The notes under the pieces: model-generated
What the model saw: the letters and a program-made list of their open reading frames with translations, nothing else
Databases searched by the model: none
What the model was told of the DNA's origin: nothing
Made by a program: the position numbers and the translations under genes
Assembly (NCBI GenBank): GCA_024277675.1
Contig: JAJRUS010000047.1
Location: 1 to 37,790, forward strand
From: a bacterium
GTDB taxonomy: Bacteria; SZUA-182; SZUA-191; JAJRXT01
Direction of reading: 5' to 3'
DNA length: 37,790 bases
Shown here: positions 15,520 through 24,324 of the stretch, one piece after another
How positions within the stretch are numbered: the first letter of the stretch is position 1
How the letters are laid out: each line of letters begins with the position of its first letter

Positions 15520-16944
15520 ATGATTGACAAGGAGTTTTTACTAGTTCGACCCATTGCCATGATAGCGGATATGTTGGCCGTGCTTTTATCTTTTGTGGCC
15601 GCTTATCAAATGCGGCTTTATGTGTTGAGGGTGGTGCCTTTTGGGGCTGAAACCGAATTGGGGGAATATTACGGCCTGGTTTTGAGCATTGTTTTGCTTT
15701 GGTGGGGGATTTTTAACTTACAGGGGGCTTATTCAAGCTCCAGGTTTACCTCTATGGCGGAAGAATGCAATGGTGTTATAAAGACCGTTTGTCTGGGCAC
15801 GCTTATTATTTTAAGCGGCGCCTATCTATTGAAGACTTCCTTCCCCCCCAGAAGTATTATCGTTATGTTTGCGTTGGTTAATACGCTGTTTATGTGTATG
15901 GATAAATACGTTGTCTATCAATGGTTTTGTTGTCTTCGCCGGTATGGGTATCATAAGAGTACCGCTCTGATTGTAGGTACTGGTGAGGATGCGCAACGAT
16001 TTCTTGATTCAGTTTTAGAAAAACCGGAGATCGGGCTGGAGGTAACAGGCATCGTTTGTATTGATTCAAAAGCGATTTCGCCGGGAGAAAAGGTTTCTGG
16101 AATTACGGTGTTGGGTGATAGCGGTGATTTTGTAGATATCCTGCATAATAATCCGATTGATGAGGTGATTTTTGCCGCCACTAAAAAAGAGCTTGAAATA
16201 GACGCTATGATACACCTGTGCGAGGAAGAGGGGGTCAAGGTAAGAATTATGATGGAGCTTTTAAAAAATGGTGATCGTAATATTAATGTAGAGAGGCTGT
16301 TCGGCTATTCGTTTCTGACCCTGACCTATACTCCGCAACAGGAATGGCAGATATTTTTAAAAAGGGTGCTGGATATAATTATTTCTTTAGTGGCGCTTAT
16401 TATATTAGCGCCATTTTTCTTGCTTATAGCCATAGCGATTAAGCTGGATGACGGGCAGGCGGTATTTTATGAATGGCAGGTGGTGTGGTTTAATAAAAAA
16501 CCGTTTACCAGTTGGAAATTCAGGTCCATGGTAGTGGATGCCGATAAGCAGAAAGAGGGGTTGATGGATAAAAATGAGATGCAGGGGCCGGTGTTTAAGC
16601 TGAAGGATGACCCTCGCATAACCAGGGTGGGGCGGTTTTTGCGAAAATACAGCCTGGATGAGTTGCCTCAGATATATAGTGTGTTAAAGGGAGATATGAG
16701 CCTGGTTGGCCCGCGGCCGCCACTGGTAAGCGAGGTAAGTCGTTTTGATAAGTGGTATCGCCGTAAACTCTCGGTAAAGCCGGGTATTACCTGTCTGTGG
16801 CAGGTTCAGGGACGCAATAAAATCAGTAAGTTGGATCAATGGGTAAGGTTGGATCTGGAGTATATCGATAATTGGTCGTTGTGGCTTGATTTAAAGATAT
16901 TGTTTAAAACGGTGGGGGTTGTGCTGGCGGGTAGCGGACGCTGA
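15520..16944 (+). CDS. Undecaprenyl-phosphate sugar phosphotransferase (WbaP/WcaJ type, polyprenyl glycosylphosphotransferase)
   Basis: This 474-residue protein has about four N-terminal membrane helices, then a cytosolic CoA-binding-like domain with ALIVGTGEDAQRFLDS and IDEVIFAATK. One more hydrophobic helix (VLDIIISLVALIILAPFFLL) precedes the catalytic bacterial sugar transferase domain. There, SWKFRSM, KLKDDPRITRVGRFLRKYSL, DELPQIYSVLKGDMSLVGPR and PGITCLWQVQGRN are the family signatures. The enzyme moves a sugar 1-phosphate from an NDP-sugar to undecaprenyl phosphate, which starts repeat-unit synthesis at the inner membrane. Length and domain order are normal. It leads the block under the 15429 promoter. 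The priming sugar cannot be told from sequence. Confidence 0.93.
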   Translation: MIDKEFLLVRPIAMIADMLAVLLSFVAAYQMRLYVLRVVPFGAETELGEYYGLVLSIVLLWWGIFNLQGAYSSSRFTSMAEECNGVIKTVCLGTLIILSGAYLLKTSFPPRSIIVMFALVNTLFMCMDKYVVYQWFCCLRRYGYHKSTALIVGTGEDAQRFLDSVLEKPEIGLEVTGIVCIDSKAISPGEKVSGITVLGDSGDFVDILHNNPIDEVIFAATKKELEIDAMIHLCEEEGVKVRIMMELLKNGDRNINVERLFGYSFLTLTYTPQQEWQIFLKRVLDIIISLVALIILAPFFLLIAIAIKLDDGQAVFYEWQVVWFNKKPFTSWKFRSMVVDADKQKEGLMDKNEMQGPVFKLKDDPRITRVGRFLRKYSLDELPQIYSVLKGDMSLVGPRPPLVSEVSRFDKWYRRKLSVKPGITCLWQVQGRNKISKLDQWVRLDLEYIDNWSLWLDLKILFKTVGVVLAGSGR

Positions 16945-16968
16945 ATGGAGTTTTGCCGGAGGTAAAAA

Positions 16969-18120
16969 ATGAGAGTGTTGGTAACGGGAGGCGCCGGATT
17001 TATCGGCTCTCACACGGTGGATGCGCTGTTGGCCGGGGGGCATAGTGTGCGAATCCTGGATAACTTATCAAAACCGGTGCATCTTAAGGGCCGGCCGGAT
17101 TATATCCCAGTGGCTGCGGAATTCATCCTGGGGGATGTCAGGAACAGATATGATTTAGAATCTGCACTGGATGGAGTCGACATCGTATTCCACCTGGCGG
17201 CTTATCAGGATTACCTGACCGATTTCAGCAAATTCTTTCAGGTTAACGCAGTAGGCACGGCCTTAATATATGAAATTATTGTAGCAAGAAAGCTGCCGAT
17301 ACAAAAGGTTATAGTAGCCTCATCCCAGGCGGTAATGGGTGAGGGAAAATATCTGTGCAGCCGTTGTGGGATAGTGTATCCCAATATCAGAAGCTTGAGC
17401 CGGCTTAAGAAAAAACAATGGGGAGTCGGCTGTCCGGAATGTGGCGGCGAGGTTGAATCACAACCCTCGCCGGAGTCGGTAATCAACCCCCAGAATCAGT
17501 ATGCCATGTCAAAACATTCCCAGGAGATGATAGCCATAAACCTGGGGCAAAGATACGGCATCCCATCGGTGGCCCTGCGTTATTCCATTGTACAGGGGCC
17601 AAGGCAATCTTTCTATAATGCTTATTCCGGGGCGGCCAGGTTATTCTGTCTGCACCTTTATTTTAAAAAGGCGCCGACTATATATGAGGATGGCCGGCAG
17701 ATAAGGGATTATATTAATATTATGGATGTGGTGGCGGCCAACCTGCTGGTAATGGAAAGCGATAAAGCGAATTATCAGGTATTTAACGTTGGCGGGGGCA
17801 GAGCTTATAGCGTGCTTGAACTTTTTGAAATTACGGCGGCGGGCTTCAAAAGCAAACTGGAACCCAGGATTTCGGGAGAATTCCGCTTTGGAGACACCCG
17901 GCATATTATGTCCGATATATCCAGGCTGACCCGCCTGGGGTGGCGACCCAGGTATACCCCCGAAAAGAGTATTAAAGATTATAGAAACTGGCTTATGGAG
18001 CAGGGAAATATTGATGATGTTATGGATTATGCGGCGCAGGAGATGGTACGACAAAGGGTGATACGCCGGGTAAGTCGGGCTTTGTTACCAGTGGAACCAA
18101 AGCTAACTGTAAACTTATGA
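16969..18120 (+). CDS. NAD-dependent nucleotide-sugar epimerase/dehydratase with zinc-ribbon insert
   Basis: This 383-residue extended SDR has the NAD-binding motif VTGGAGFIGSH at residues 5-15, ASSQAVMGEG for the catalytic Ser region, and Y178-x3-K182 (YAMSK). Between them lies an insert with C130-x2-C133 and C155-x2-C158 that looks like a zinc ribbon. The same type of insert, with a 'P-x-x-R...W...CPxCG' layout, is known to me from dTDP-L-rhamnose 4-epimerase-like proteins, so a 4-epimerase acting on a deoxysugar nucleotide is possible. GalE-type or GDP-sugar epimerase activity cannot be excluded. GGAGGT precedes the ATG. It lies between the priming transferase and the heptose genes, so it could also alter a heptose nucleotide. 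Confidence 0.82.
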   Translation: MRVLVTGGAGFIGSHTVDALLAGGHSVRILDNLSKPVHLKGRPDYIPVAAEFILGDVRNRYDLESALDGVDIVFHLAAYQDYLTDFSKFFQVNAVGTALIYEIIVARKLPIQKVIVASSQAVMGEGKYLCSRCGIVYPNIRSLSRLKKKQWGVGCPECGGEVESQPSPESVINPQNQYAMSKHSQEMIAINLGQRYGIPSVALRYSIVQGPRQSFYNAYSGAARLFCLHLYFKKAPTIYEDGRQIRDYINIMDVVAANLLVMESDKANYQVFNVGGGRAYSVLELFEITAAGFKSKLEPRISGEFRFGDTRHIMSDISRLTRLGWRPRYTPEKSIKDYRNWLMEQGNIDDVMDYAAQEMVRQRVIRRVSRALLPVEPKLTVNL

Positions 18121-18142
18121 ATAGGTCGGGTGGAGTAAGCTT

Positions 18143-19132
18143 ATGATAATTACCCAGACCCCTTTACGGATAAGTTTTGCCGGCGGGGGCACCGATTTTC
18201 AGGATTTTTATTTAAAAGAAGGGGGCTGTGTATTAAGCTCAGCTATCGATAAATATATGTACGTGATTGTGAAACAGCGATTTGATGACAAGATATATAT
18301 TAATTATTCGCAAAAAGAAATTGTGGATTCAGTGGATGAAATCCAACACGGTCTGGTAAGAGAGGCGATGATAAAAACCGGGGTTACTCACGGGGTAGAG
18401 ATTACCACCTTAGCGGACATTCCCTCTGAGGGTTGTGGTTTGGGTTCCTCCAGTAGTATTACGGTAGGCTTGCTTAACGCTTTACATGCTTATATGAGCC
18501 GATTAGTTACCGCTGAAACCCTGGCTGAGGAGGCTTGTGAAATTGAAATCGATGTGCTGGGCAGTCCGATAGGAAAACAAGACCAGTATATAGCGGCTTA
18601 TGGGAACATGCACCTGTTTTATTTTAATAGTGATGATAGCGTTACGGTAGAAAAAATAGAAATGTCGGAGGAGAGAAGGAGAAATTTTTGTTCCAATCTG
18701 CTGCTGTTTTATACCAATAAAACCAGAAGCTCAGCCAGTATTCTATCCAGGCAGCGGGAGAACATTGACCAGAAAATGGATGTGCTGAAAAAAATGAAAC
18801 GTCAGGTTGCAGAATTTAAAAAATGCCTTACGAATTCCGGTTTCGGGCGGGCCGGAGAAATTTTACACCGGGGCTGGATAGAAAAGAAAAAATTAACCGG
18901 CAACATCAGTAATAATTATATAGATGAGCTGTATGATAAAGCATGCCGGGCCGGGGCGACCGGGGGCAAGATATCGGGCGCCGGCGGCGGCGGCTTTCTG
19001 CTGTTATATTGTGCTGCAGAACGACAGAATCAACTGCGAAAAGCCTTGAACTATCTCAGAGAACTTCCTTTCCACTTTGAGCGGGATGGAAGCAAGGTAA
19101 TATTTAACATGAGAAGGTATGAGTGTAAATGA
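18143..19132 (+). CDS. hddA: D-glycero-alpha-D-manno-heptose 7-phosphate kinase (GHMP family)
   Basis: This 329-residue GHMP kinase opens with TPLRISFAGGGTDFQDFY, the typical HddA N-terminus. The ATP-binding motif is GCGLGSSSSITVGLLNA near residue 107, and SPIGKQDQYIAAYGN follows with the catalytic Lys-Gln-Asp. SGAGGGGFLLLY forms the C-terminal motif. By family it phosphorylates D-glycero-D-manno-heptose 7-phosphate at C1 to the alpha-1,7-bisphosphate in the cytosol. The genes directly downstream encode the matching nucleotidyltransferase and isomerase, which supports the assignment over fucokinase-like relatives. GGTGGAG precedes the ATG. Confidence 0.88.
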   Translation: MIITQTPLRISFAGGGTDFQDFYLKEGGCVLSSAIDKYMYVIVKQRFDDKIYINYSQKEIVDSVDEIQHGLVREAMIKTGVTHGVEITTLADIPSEGCGLGSSSSITVGLLNALHAYMSRLVTAETLAEEACEIEIDVLGSPIGKQDQYIAAYGNMHLFYFNSDDSVTVEKIEMSEERRRNFCSNLLLFYTNKTRSSASILSRQRENIDQKMDVLKKMKRQVAEFKKCLTNSGFGRAGEILHRGWIEKKKLTGNISNNYIDELYDKACRAGATGGKISGAGGGGFLLLYCAAERQNQLRKALNYLRELPFHFERDGSKVIFNMRRYECK

Positions 19133-19145
19133 TGGGGGTAAATAA

Positions 19146-19835
19146 GTGAAAGCATTTTTATTGGCGGCTGGAGAAGGAACCAGGTTAAGGCCTATTACCT
19201 ATACTATTCCTAAATGCCTGGTTCCCATTAATGGTAAACCATTGCTTGGGATTTGGCTCAATTTACTGAAAGCACACGGTGTCACCGATATATTGGTCAA
19301 TCTTCATCACTTTTCTTATATGGTGGCCGAGTATTTAGCGGAAAACACTCCCGCTGGGATTAAGGTCGACACAATCTATGAGGAGGATTTACTGGGGAGC
19401 GCCGGAACGGTTTTAGCAAACCAGGAATTTGTGGCCGCCGAGGAGCAGTTTTTTATAATTTATGCCGATAATTTAACCGCGGTTGATTTAAGCTGTATGT
19501 TGGATTTTCATGAAAGCCATCCGGGCATGTTTACTATGGGTTTGTTTAGAACCGACAGCCCGGAGCAATGTGGCGTAGTTGAACTAAAAGATGAGGGCCT
19601 GATTACCGGCTTTGTAGAAAAACCCGAAAACCCGGTCGGTAATTTAGCCAATGCCGGTATTTTTCTGGTCGGCAGAGAAATTTTTGATTATATCCCTTCG
19701 GGTAAGGCCGACTTCGGCTTTGATGTCTTACCAAAGCTGGTGGGTAAGGCATATGGATATGTGATTAATGAATATTTGTTGGATATAGGCAGCATCGCAA
19801 ATTATAAACTGGCGCTGCAAACCTGGGAGAATTAA
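19146..19835 (+). CDS. hddC: Heptose 1-phosphate nucleotidyltransferase (HddC-like)
   Basis: This 229-residue single-domain pyrophosphorylase has LLAAGEGTRLRPIT and IPKCLVPINGKPLL at the N-terminus, IIYADNLT for the metal site, and VEKPENPVGNLANAGIFL. It starts at GTG 19146 with a GGGGG ribosome site. The family makes NDP-sugars. Its position between hddA and gmhA points to GDP-D-glycero-alpha-D-manno-heptose synthesis. The exact base is inferred from context, and a mannose- or glucose-1-phosphate activity would look similar. The nine-base gap to gmhA indicates co-transcription. Confidence 0.8.
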   Translation: MKAFLLAAGEGTRLRPITYTIPKCLVPINGKPLLGIWLNLLKAHGVTDILVNLHHFSYMVAEYLAENTPAGIKVDTIYEEDLLGSAGTVLANQEFVAAEEQFFIIYADNLTAVDLSCMLDFHESHPGMFTMGLFRTDSPEQCGVVELKDEGLITGFVEKPENPVGNLANAGIFLVGREIFDYIPSGKADFGFDVLPKLVGKAYGYVINEYLLDIGSIANYKLALQTWEN

Positions 19836-19844
19836 ATTTTTATC

Positions 19845-20498
19845 ATGTTGACTGCCATCAAAAATTATCTAAATGATATAAACCAGGCCGTTAATAATAT
19901 TCCGGTAAGTGAGCTTAGTGAGGTTATTCATATTCTGTTAAGGGCGTACGAAGATGATCGATTTGTGTTTGTTATGGGCAATGGCGGCAGTGCAGCTACC
20001 GCTTCCCATTTTGCTTGTGATCTAAACAAGGGCACCATAAATGCCAGAAACAAACATAAACGCTTCAAGGTAATGGCCTTAACGGATAATATTCCTTTAA
20101 TTACTGCCTGGGCAAATGATGCTGATTATGAAGATATTTTCGCTGAACAGTTGTCCCATTTTATTAATCCGGGTGATGTGGTGATTGGGATAAGCGGGAG
20201 TGGAAATTCCTTAAATATAATTAATGCGTTTAAATTGGCCGCCCTCCATTCGGCAATAACCATTGGCTTGACCGGTTTTGAAGGGGGGCTGCTTAAGGAA
20301 GTGGTGGATCATTGCCTGATCATGCCCAGCCATAACATGCAGCATATTGAAGATGTGCATATGATTTCGAGCCACCTGATAGCATCGGTTGTCAGGGATA
20401 CATTGCAAAGCGGGCAAGCAGCAGCCGACTTCGAATATATAGATTTTGGCCGGCCAGAACTGGAAGGAGTTATCTCGCAATTAAAGGGAAAGGCTTGA
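19845..20498 (+). CDS. gmhA: Sedoheptulose 7-phosphate isomerase (SIS domain)
   Basis: This 217-residue SIS-domain protein contains GNGGSAATASHFACDLNKG near residues 45-63, the substrate-phosphate loop of GmhA. GISGSGNSLNI and the C-terminal HNMQHIEDVHMISSHLI helix, with its Glu and His, are also typical. GmhA converts sedoheptulose 7-phosphate to D-glycero-D-manno-heptose 7-phosphate, the first step of both heptose pathways. It closes the second glycan block. No clear terminator follows; the next 242 bases are non-coding up to the tRNA genes. The phosphatase GmhB is not encoded in the window. Confidence 0.88.
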   Translation: MLTAIKNYLNDINQAVNNIPVSELSEVIHILLRAYEDDRFVFVMGNGGSAATASHFACDLNKGTINARNKHKRFKVMALTDNIPLITAWANDADYEDIFAEQLSHFINPGDVVIGISGSGNSLNIINAFKLAALHSAITIGLTGFEGGLLKEVVDHCLIMPSHNMQHIEDVHMISSHLIASVVRDTLQSGQAAADFEYIDFGRPELEGVISQLKGKA

Positions 20499-20695
20499 GC
20501 TTGGAAGCTGATAAAGCTATAGTTTCAAACTAAATGTAATTTGCCCTTAATAAAACCCGGATTTTTCAGCTTAAAAGGTAATTACTTGATTTATATAATG
20601 GCCACCGTCCAATGGCTACCGGCCTGTTTTTATTTGAACATAGGTTAACTATATAATAAATAAGCATACTTGAAAGATGCAACTTAAAATTTTAC

Positions 20696-20724
20696 TTGAC
20701 AGTCCGTGACCGTTTTGCTAAGCT
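20696..20724 (+). promoter_or_regulatory. Promoter for the tRNA cluster
   Basis: TTGACA at 20696-20701 is followed after 17 bases by TAAGCT (20719-20724), preceded by TG one base upstream as in an extended -10. The first tRNA begins 16 bases further on. The -35 is perfect and the -10 weak. Confidence 0.5.
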
Positions 20725-20740
20725 CAGATTTGGGATAACG

Positions 20741-20815
20741 GCGGGAATAGCTCAGTGGTAGAGCATCGCCTTGCCAAGGCGAGGGTCGCGGGTTCAAGTC
20801 CCGTTTCCCGCTCCA
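20741..20815 (+). tRNA. tRNA-Gly (anticodon GCC)
   Basis: Acceptor GCGGGAA pairs with TTCCCGC. The anticodon stem TCGCC/GGCGA encloses loop TTGCCAA with GCC at 20773-20775. GGTTCAAGTCC forms the T arm, and CCA is encoded at 20813-20815. It is the first of three closely spaced tRNA genes. Confidence 0.97.
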
Positions 20816-20819
20816 GATT

Positions 20820-20895
20820 GGCGGCATAGCCAAGTGGCTAAGGCAGAGGTCTGCAAAACCTTTATTCCCCGGTTCGAATCCGGGTGCCGCCTCCA
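20820..20895 (+). tRNA. tRNA-Cys (anticodon GCA)
   Basis: Acceptor GGCGGCA pairs with TGCCGCC. The anticodon loop CTGCAAA carries GCA at 20853-20855. The discriminator is T, as expected for tRNA-Cys, and CCA is encoded. Only four bases separate it from tRNA-Gly. Confidence 0.96.
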
Positions 20896-20900
20896 GCTAA

Positions 20901-20988
20901 GCCGAGGTGGCGGAATTGGTAGACGCAAGGGACTTAAAATCCCTCGAAGCTCTGCTTCGTGCCGGTTCGATTCCGGCTCTCGGCACCA
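20901..20988 (+). tRNA. tRNA-Leu (anticodon TAA)
   Basis: Acceptor GCCGAGG pairs with TCTCGGC. The anticodon stem AGGGA/TCCCT holds TAA at 20935-20937, which reads UUA. A long variable arm (CGAAGCTCTGCTTCG) marks a class II tRNA, the discriminator is A, and CCA is encoded. Confidence 0.96.
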
Positions 20989-21510
20989 ATAAAAAACAAT
21001 CAATTATACATGAGTTTTTGTAAATATGTTCTTTGGGCGACAGTCCGTAAATACTTAACACTTCAACTTTCCCCACGGTAGCTTACCTAATGCTCGAATT
21101 CAGGTGCATCCCTTAAGGGTTTTGGCAGCATAGAAAAATTACGGTGGAAGGTATATTCCTGCGTATTTGTGATGTTTGAAAATTAAGTATTATGCTGATA
21201 GCTGCTTCCAGCTTTTATTGAATTTTGGTGTGCCGGCTGAATAGTATTTAGGTATCGGCCAGGGGTTTGTCGGAATAAATGTCTGTTGTCCGCTGGTTAA
21301 GTATTCCGGGAAAGGTTGGATTTTTAATAAGCATATCCAGCTTTTTTCCTAAGTCACAGGTTATATAAATTGGAGGGAATTCGAAACAACGAGTTATTTT
21401 AATAAAGTTTATGGTCAGGGATTATTTATTTGTTGTAAATCCCAGTAACTAACCCCTAATAAAAGGGTCCTATAGGTATAGAAATTACTTAGGTTATGTG
21501 AGGTAAGAAT
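20989..21510 (+). other. Non-coding gap between tRNA-Leu and rho
   Basis: These 522 bases hold stops in all frames and no convincing gene. The longest forward reading frame I noticed is about 23 codons. I see no clear rho-independent terminator for the tRNAs. A rho leader with regulatory function is possible, since rho is autoregulated in several bacteria, but no defined structure is visible. The sequence GACAGTCCGT recurs here (21040-21049) and just before the tRNAs (20698-20707). Confidence 0.5.
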
Positions 21511-22773
21511 ATGAACATTGTGGAGTTGAAGGAAAAAAATATTGCTGAATTAAACGGCGTGGCCAAGACGTTGAAGGTTGAAGGTGCGGGCACTTTACGC
21601 AAGCAGGAACTCATCTTCAGGATACTACAGGCACAGACGGAGAACAATGGTTTAATATTCAGCGAGGGGGTATTGGAAACCCTGCCGGAGGGCTTTGGCT
21701 TCCTGCGTGCGCCTGACTACAACTATCTTCCCGGGCCGGATGATATCTATGTCTCTCCGTCTCAGATTCGCCGGTTCGATCTGCAAACCGGAGACACTGT
21801 TTCCGGGCAGATTCGCCCGCCGAAGGAAAACGAGCGATACTTTGCTTTATTGAAGGTAGAGGCGGTAAATTTTGAGAATCCGGAGGCAGCCAAGGATAAA
21901 ATATTATTTGATAACCTGACCCCGCTGTATCCCGATGAAAGAATCAAACTGGAGGTAAAAGGCCAGGGTCAGGGTCAGGAGATGCGGGTGATGGACCTGG
22001 TAACTCCTATCGGCAAGGGACAGCGGGGATTGATCGTGGCTTCTCCGCGTACCGGCAAGACTATATTGTTGCAGTCCATAGCTAATAGCATTGCCAATAA
22101 CCATCCGGAAGTAAAATTGATTGTATTGTTGATTGATGAACGTCCGGAAGAAGTTACCGATATGCAGCGTTCGGTGAAGGGAGAAGTGGTCAGTTCCACT
22201 TTTGATGAACCGGCCCAAAGACATGTTCAGGTAGCCGAGATGGTATTGGAAAAGGCCAAACGATTGGTAGAGCACAACAATGACGTAGTAATCCTGCTGG
22301 ACAGTATCACCCGTTTAGCCCGCGCATACAATAGCGTAATTCCCCCCAGCGGCAAGGTGCTATCCGGCGGCCTGGACTCTAATGCGATGCAGAAGCCCAA
22401 GCGTTTCTTTGGGGCGGCCCGCAACCTTGAAGACGGGGGAAGCTTGACAATTATCGCCACCGCTCTTATCGATACCGGCAGCCGCATGGATGATGTAATA
22501 TTTGAAGAGTTCAAAGGTACCGGCAATATGGAATTACATCTGGAGCGCCGTTTAGCCGACAAGCGGGTTTTCCCGGCTATTGATATCAACCGTTCCGGTA
22601 CCCGCAAAGAAGAACTGTTGTTGAATGATATTGAGGCCAAGCGAATTTGGATATTACGCAAAGTACTCGCTCCCCTGAATTCTATAGAGGCCATGGAATT
22701 GCTACTGGACAAACTGCAGCAGACTAAAACCAATGCCGAGTTTTTAGAGTTTATGAGTAAAGATCAAAACTGA
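21511..22773 (+). CDS. rho: Transcription termination factor Rho
   Basis: This 420-residue hexameric RNA helicase has the Rho_N domain ([19 protein letters not shown]), the cold-shock-like RNA-binding domain ([16 protein letters not shown] and [13 protein letters not shown]), and the ATPase core. Walker A is ASPRTGKT with Lys at about residue 183. Walker B is [16 protein letters not shown]. The Q-loop and R-loop region includes [21 protein letters not shown]. Length is normal and there is no insertion. The usual APPKAGKT-type loop has Ser in place of Pro here. GAGGT precedes the ATG. It begins a rho-rpmE-prfA-prmC cluster, a conserved order in many bacteria. Confidence 0.98.
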   Translation: MNIVELKEKNIAELNGVAKTLKVEGAGTLRKQELIFRILQAQTENNGLIFSEGVLETLPEGFGFLRAPDYNYLPGPDDIYVSPSQIRRFDLQTGDTVSGQIRPPKENERYFALLKVEAVNFENPEAAKDKILFDNLTPLYPDERIKLEVKGQGQGQEMRVMDLVTPIGKGQRGLIVASPRTGKTILLQSIANSIANNHPEVKLIVLLIDERPEEVTDMQRSVKGEVVSSTFDEPAQRHVQVAEMVLEKAKRLVEHNNDVVILLDSITRLARAYNSVIPPSGKVLSGGLDSNAMQKPKRFFGAARNLEDGGSLTIIATALIDTGSRMDDVIFEEFKGTGNMELHLERRLADKRVFPAIDINRSGTRKEELLLNDIEAKRIWILRKVLAPLNSIEAMELLLDKLQQTKTNAEFLEFMSKDQN

Positions 22774-22849
22774 AACTGCGTTTTGTCGGTTGACAGACAA
22801 TCCGGATAAATTACTTTTGCTTAGAGGAGCAGATAAAGAGGAGGAGAAA

Positions 22850-23194
22850 ATGAAGAAAGAGATTCATCCTGAATATGTGGAGGCTAAGGTTGTTTGCTCT
22901 TGCGGCAACATAATTCAAACCAGGGCCACCAAACCGGAGTTGCATATTGAGATTTGCTCGAGCTGCCATCCCTTCTTTACCGGTAAACAGAAATTTGTAG
23001 ATACTGCCGGTAGAGTGGAGCGATTCGAGAAAAGATATAAAAAATATCAGCAGAAGAAAGGTTCCGTGCAAGAGGAAGAGAAGCAAACCCCAACCCTGGT
23101 AAAAGTTGAACCGCAGGCCGACCAGCCTGAAACCAAACCAGCCGGGCAGGTTGAAACCAAACCGGCCGACCAAGCTGAAGCTAAAACCGAATAG
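22850..23194 (+). CDS. rpmE: 50S ribosomal protein L31 with a C-terminal extension
   Basis: I start at ATG 22850, which has GAGGAGG upstream and gives [19 protein letters not shown]; an ATG at 22790 would add 20 unrelated residues. The zinc-binding cysteines are C16, C18, C36 and C39, so this is the zinc-containing (C+) form. [20 protein letters not shown] is the conserved core end. L31 normally ends near 70 residues. Here it continues to 114 residues with a Lys-rich then Pro/Glu/Lys tail containing near-repeats such as [17 protein letters not shown] and AEAKTE. The tail is probably disordered. It lies between rho and prfA. Confidence 0.95.
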   Translation: MKKEIHPEYVEAKVVCSCGNIIQTRATKPELHIEICSSCHPFFTGKQKFVDTAGRVERFEKRYKKYQQKKGSVQEEEKQTPTLVKVEPQADQPETKPAGQVETKPADQAEAKTE

Positions 23195-23248
23195 CGAGCT
23201 ATTAGCCTGAGTAGTTTCCCCAACAACGCGTTTTAAAGTGGGTATTAC

Positions 23249-24319
23249 GTGTTTCAAAAGCTAAACGAAGTAGAGCAAAAATATAATGAGCTAAACCAAT
23301 TACTCAGCCAGCCGGAGATAATTGCGGATCGGGATAAGTACCAGAAATATGCTAAATCCCATGCTGACTTAGCTGAAGTGGTAATGGAATATCAACAATA
23401 TAAGGAAGTAACTAAAAATATTGTCCAAACTGAAGGCATGCTGCATGAGGGCAATAAAGACCATGAACTAAAGGAGCTGATAGAGCAGGAACTGGCTGAT
23501 TTGAATGAGCAGCAAAAATCAATCGAGGCTAGATTAAAAATTTTGCTCTTGCCCAGGGACCCCCTGGACGAGAAGAATATCCTGCTGGAAATAAGGGCCG
23601 GTACCGGGGGCGACGAAGCGGCATTGTTTGCGGCCAATCTTTTCCGTATGTACTGTAAATACGCTGAAAGTCTGCGCTGGCGCACCGAGATTATGAGTTC
23701 ACATGAGACCGGGGTCGGCGGGTTTAAGGAAGTAATTCTGCTTATCGAGGGAAACCAGGTATATAGCCGGCTGAAATATGAAAGCGGCGTACATCGGGTG
23801 CAGCGGGTACCGGTTACTGAGTCATCCGGGCGCATCCATACTTCAGCGGTCACCGTAGCCGTGTTGCCTGAGGCTGAAGAAGTTGAGGTAGAGATAGATC
23901 CCAATGAAATCCGAATAGATGTATATCGCTCCCAGGGGCCGGGCGGACAGAGCGTAAATACGACTGATTCCGCAGTAAGAATTACCCATATCCCCACCGG
24001 ATTGGTGGTTACCTGCCAGGACGAGAAATCACAGCACAAAAACAAAGCCAAGGCTTTGCGCATCTTAAGAGCCCGGCTATTGGATAAATTCCAGCAAGCA
24101 CAAAATCAACAAATATCTGAAACCCGTAAGGCTCAGGTGGGTTCAGGCGACCGCAGTGAGCGTATCCGCACCTATAATTTCCCCCAGGGTCGAGTTACCG
24201 ACCACCGTATAGGCCTCACCCTGCATAAATTGGATATCATTTTAGAGGGCCAGCTGGATGAGGTTCTCGAGGCTCTGATCGCCCACTACCAAAGCGAAGC
24301 CTTAAAACATGTAGCCTAA
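23249..24319 (+). CDS. prfA: Peptide chain release factor 1
   Basis: This 356-residue class I release factor starts at GTG 23249. The stop-codon recognition motif is PVT (within [15 protein letters not shown]), which is the RF1 type reading UAA and UAG, not the SPF of RF2. The GGQ motif at residues 232-234 ([18 protein letters not shown]) triggers peptide release. Length and domain order are normal. The gene product is the substrate of the methyltransferase encoded five bases downstream. The ribosome binding site is weak. Confidence 0.98.
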   Translation: MFQKLNEVEQKYNELNQLLSQPEIIADRDKYQKYAKSHADLAEVVMEYQQYKEVTKNIVQTEGMLHEGNKDHELKELIEQELADLNEQQKSIEARLKILLLPRDPLDEKNILLEIRAGTGGDEAALFAANLFRMYCKYAESLRWRTEIMSSHETGVGGFKEVILLIEGNQVYSRLKYESGVHRVQRVPVTESSGRIHTSAVTVAVLPEAEEVEVEIDPNEIRIDVYRSQGPGGQSVNTTDSAVRITHIPTGLVVTCQDEKSQHKNKAKALRILRARLLDKFQQAQNQQISETRKAQVGSGDRSERIRTYNFPQGRVTDHRIGLTLHKLDIILEGQLDEVLEALIAHYQSEALKHVA

Positions 24320-24324
24320 TCCCC

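Noticed and set aside
20901-20988. tRNA-Leu with anticodon TAA as a possible suppressor of the TAA in the GT4 gene.
   Set aside because: Anticodon UAA reads the UUA codon; an ochre suppressor would need UUA as anticodon. The rest of the molecule is a normal tRNA-Leu.
20741-20988. tRNA cluster as an integration site bounding a mobile glycan island.
   Set aside because: No integrase gene and no repeat of a tRNA 3' end is visible in the window.
20771-20992. A 73-codon forward reading frame and a 69-codon reverse one over the tRNA genes.
   Set aside because: They lie within three well-formed tRNAs, which explain the sequence fully.
22811-23257. A 148-codon reverse reading frame over rpmE.
   Set aside because: It mirrors the Lys/Glu/Pro-rich tail of L31 and has Leu/Phe-rich low-complexity content; L31 is certain.
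23392-24063. A 223-codon reverse reading frame over prfA.
   Set aside because: Ser/Cys/Arg-rich composition with no domain; it is the antisense of a fully conserved release factor gene.
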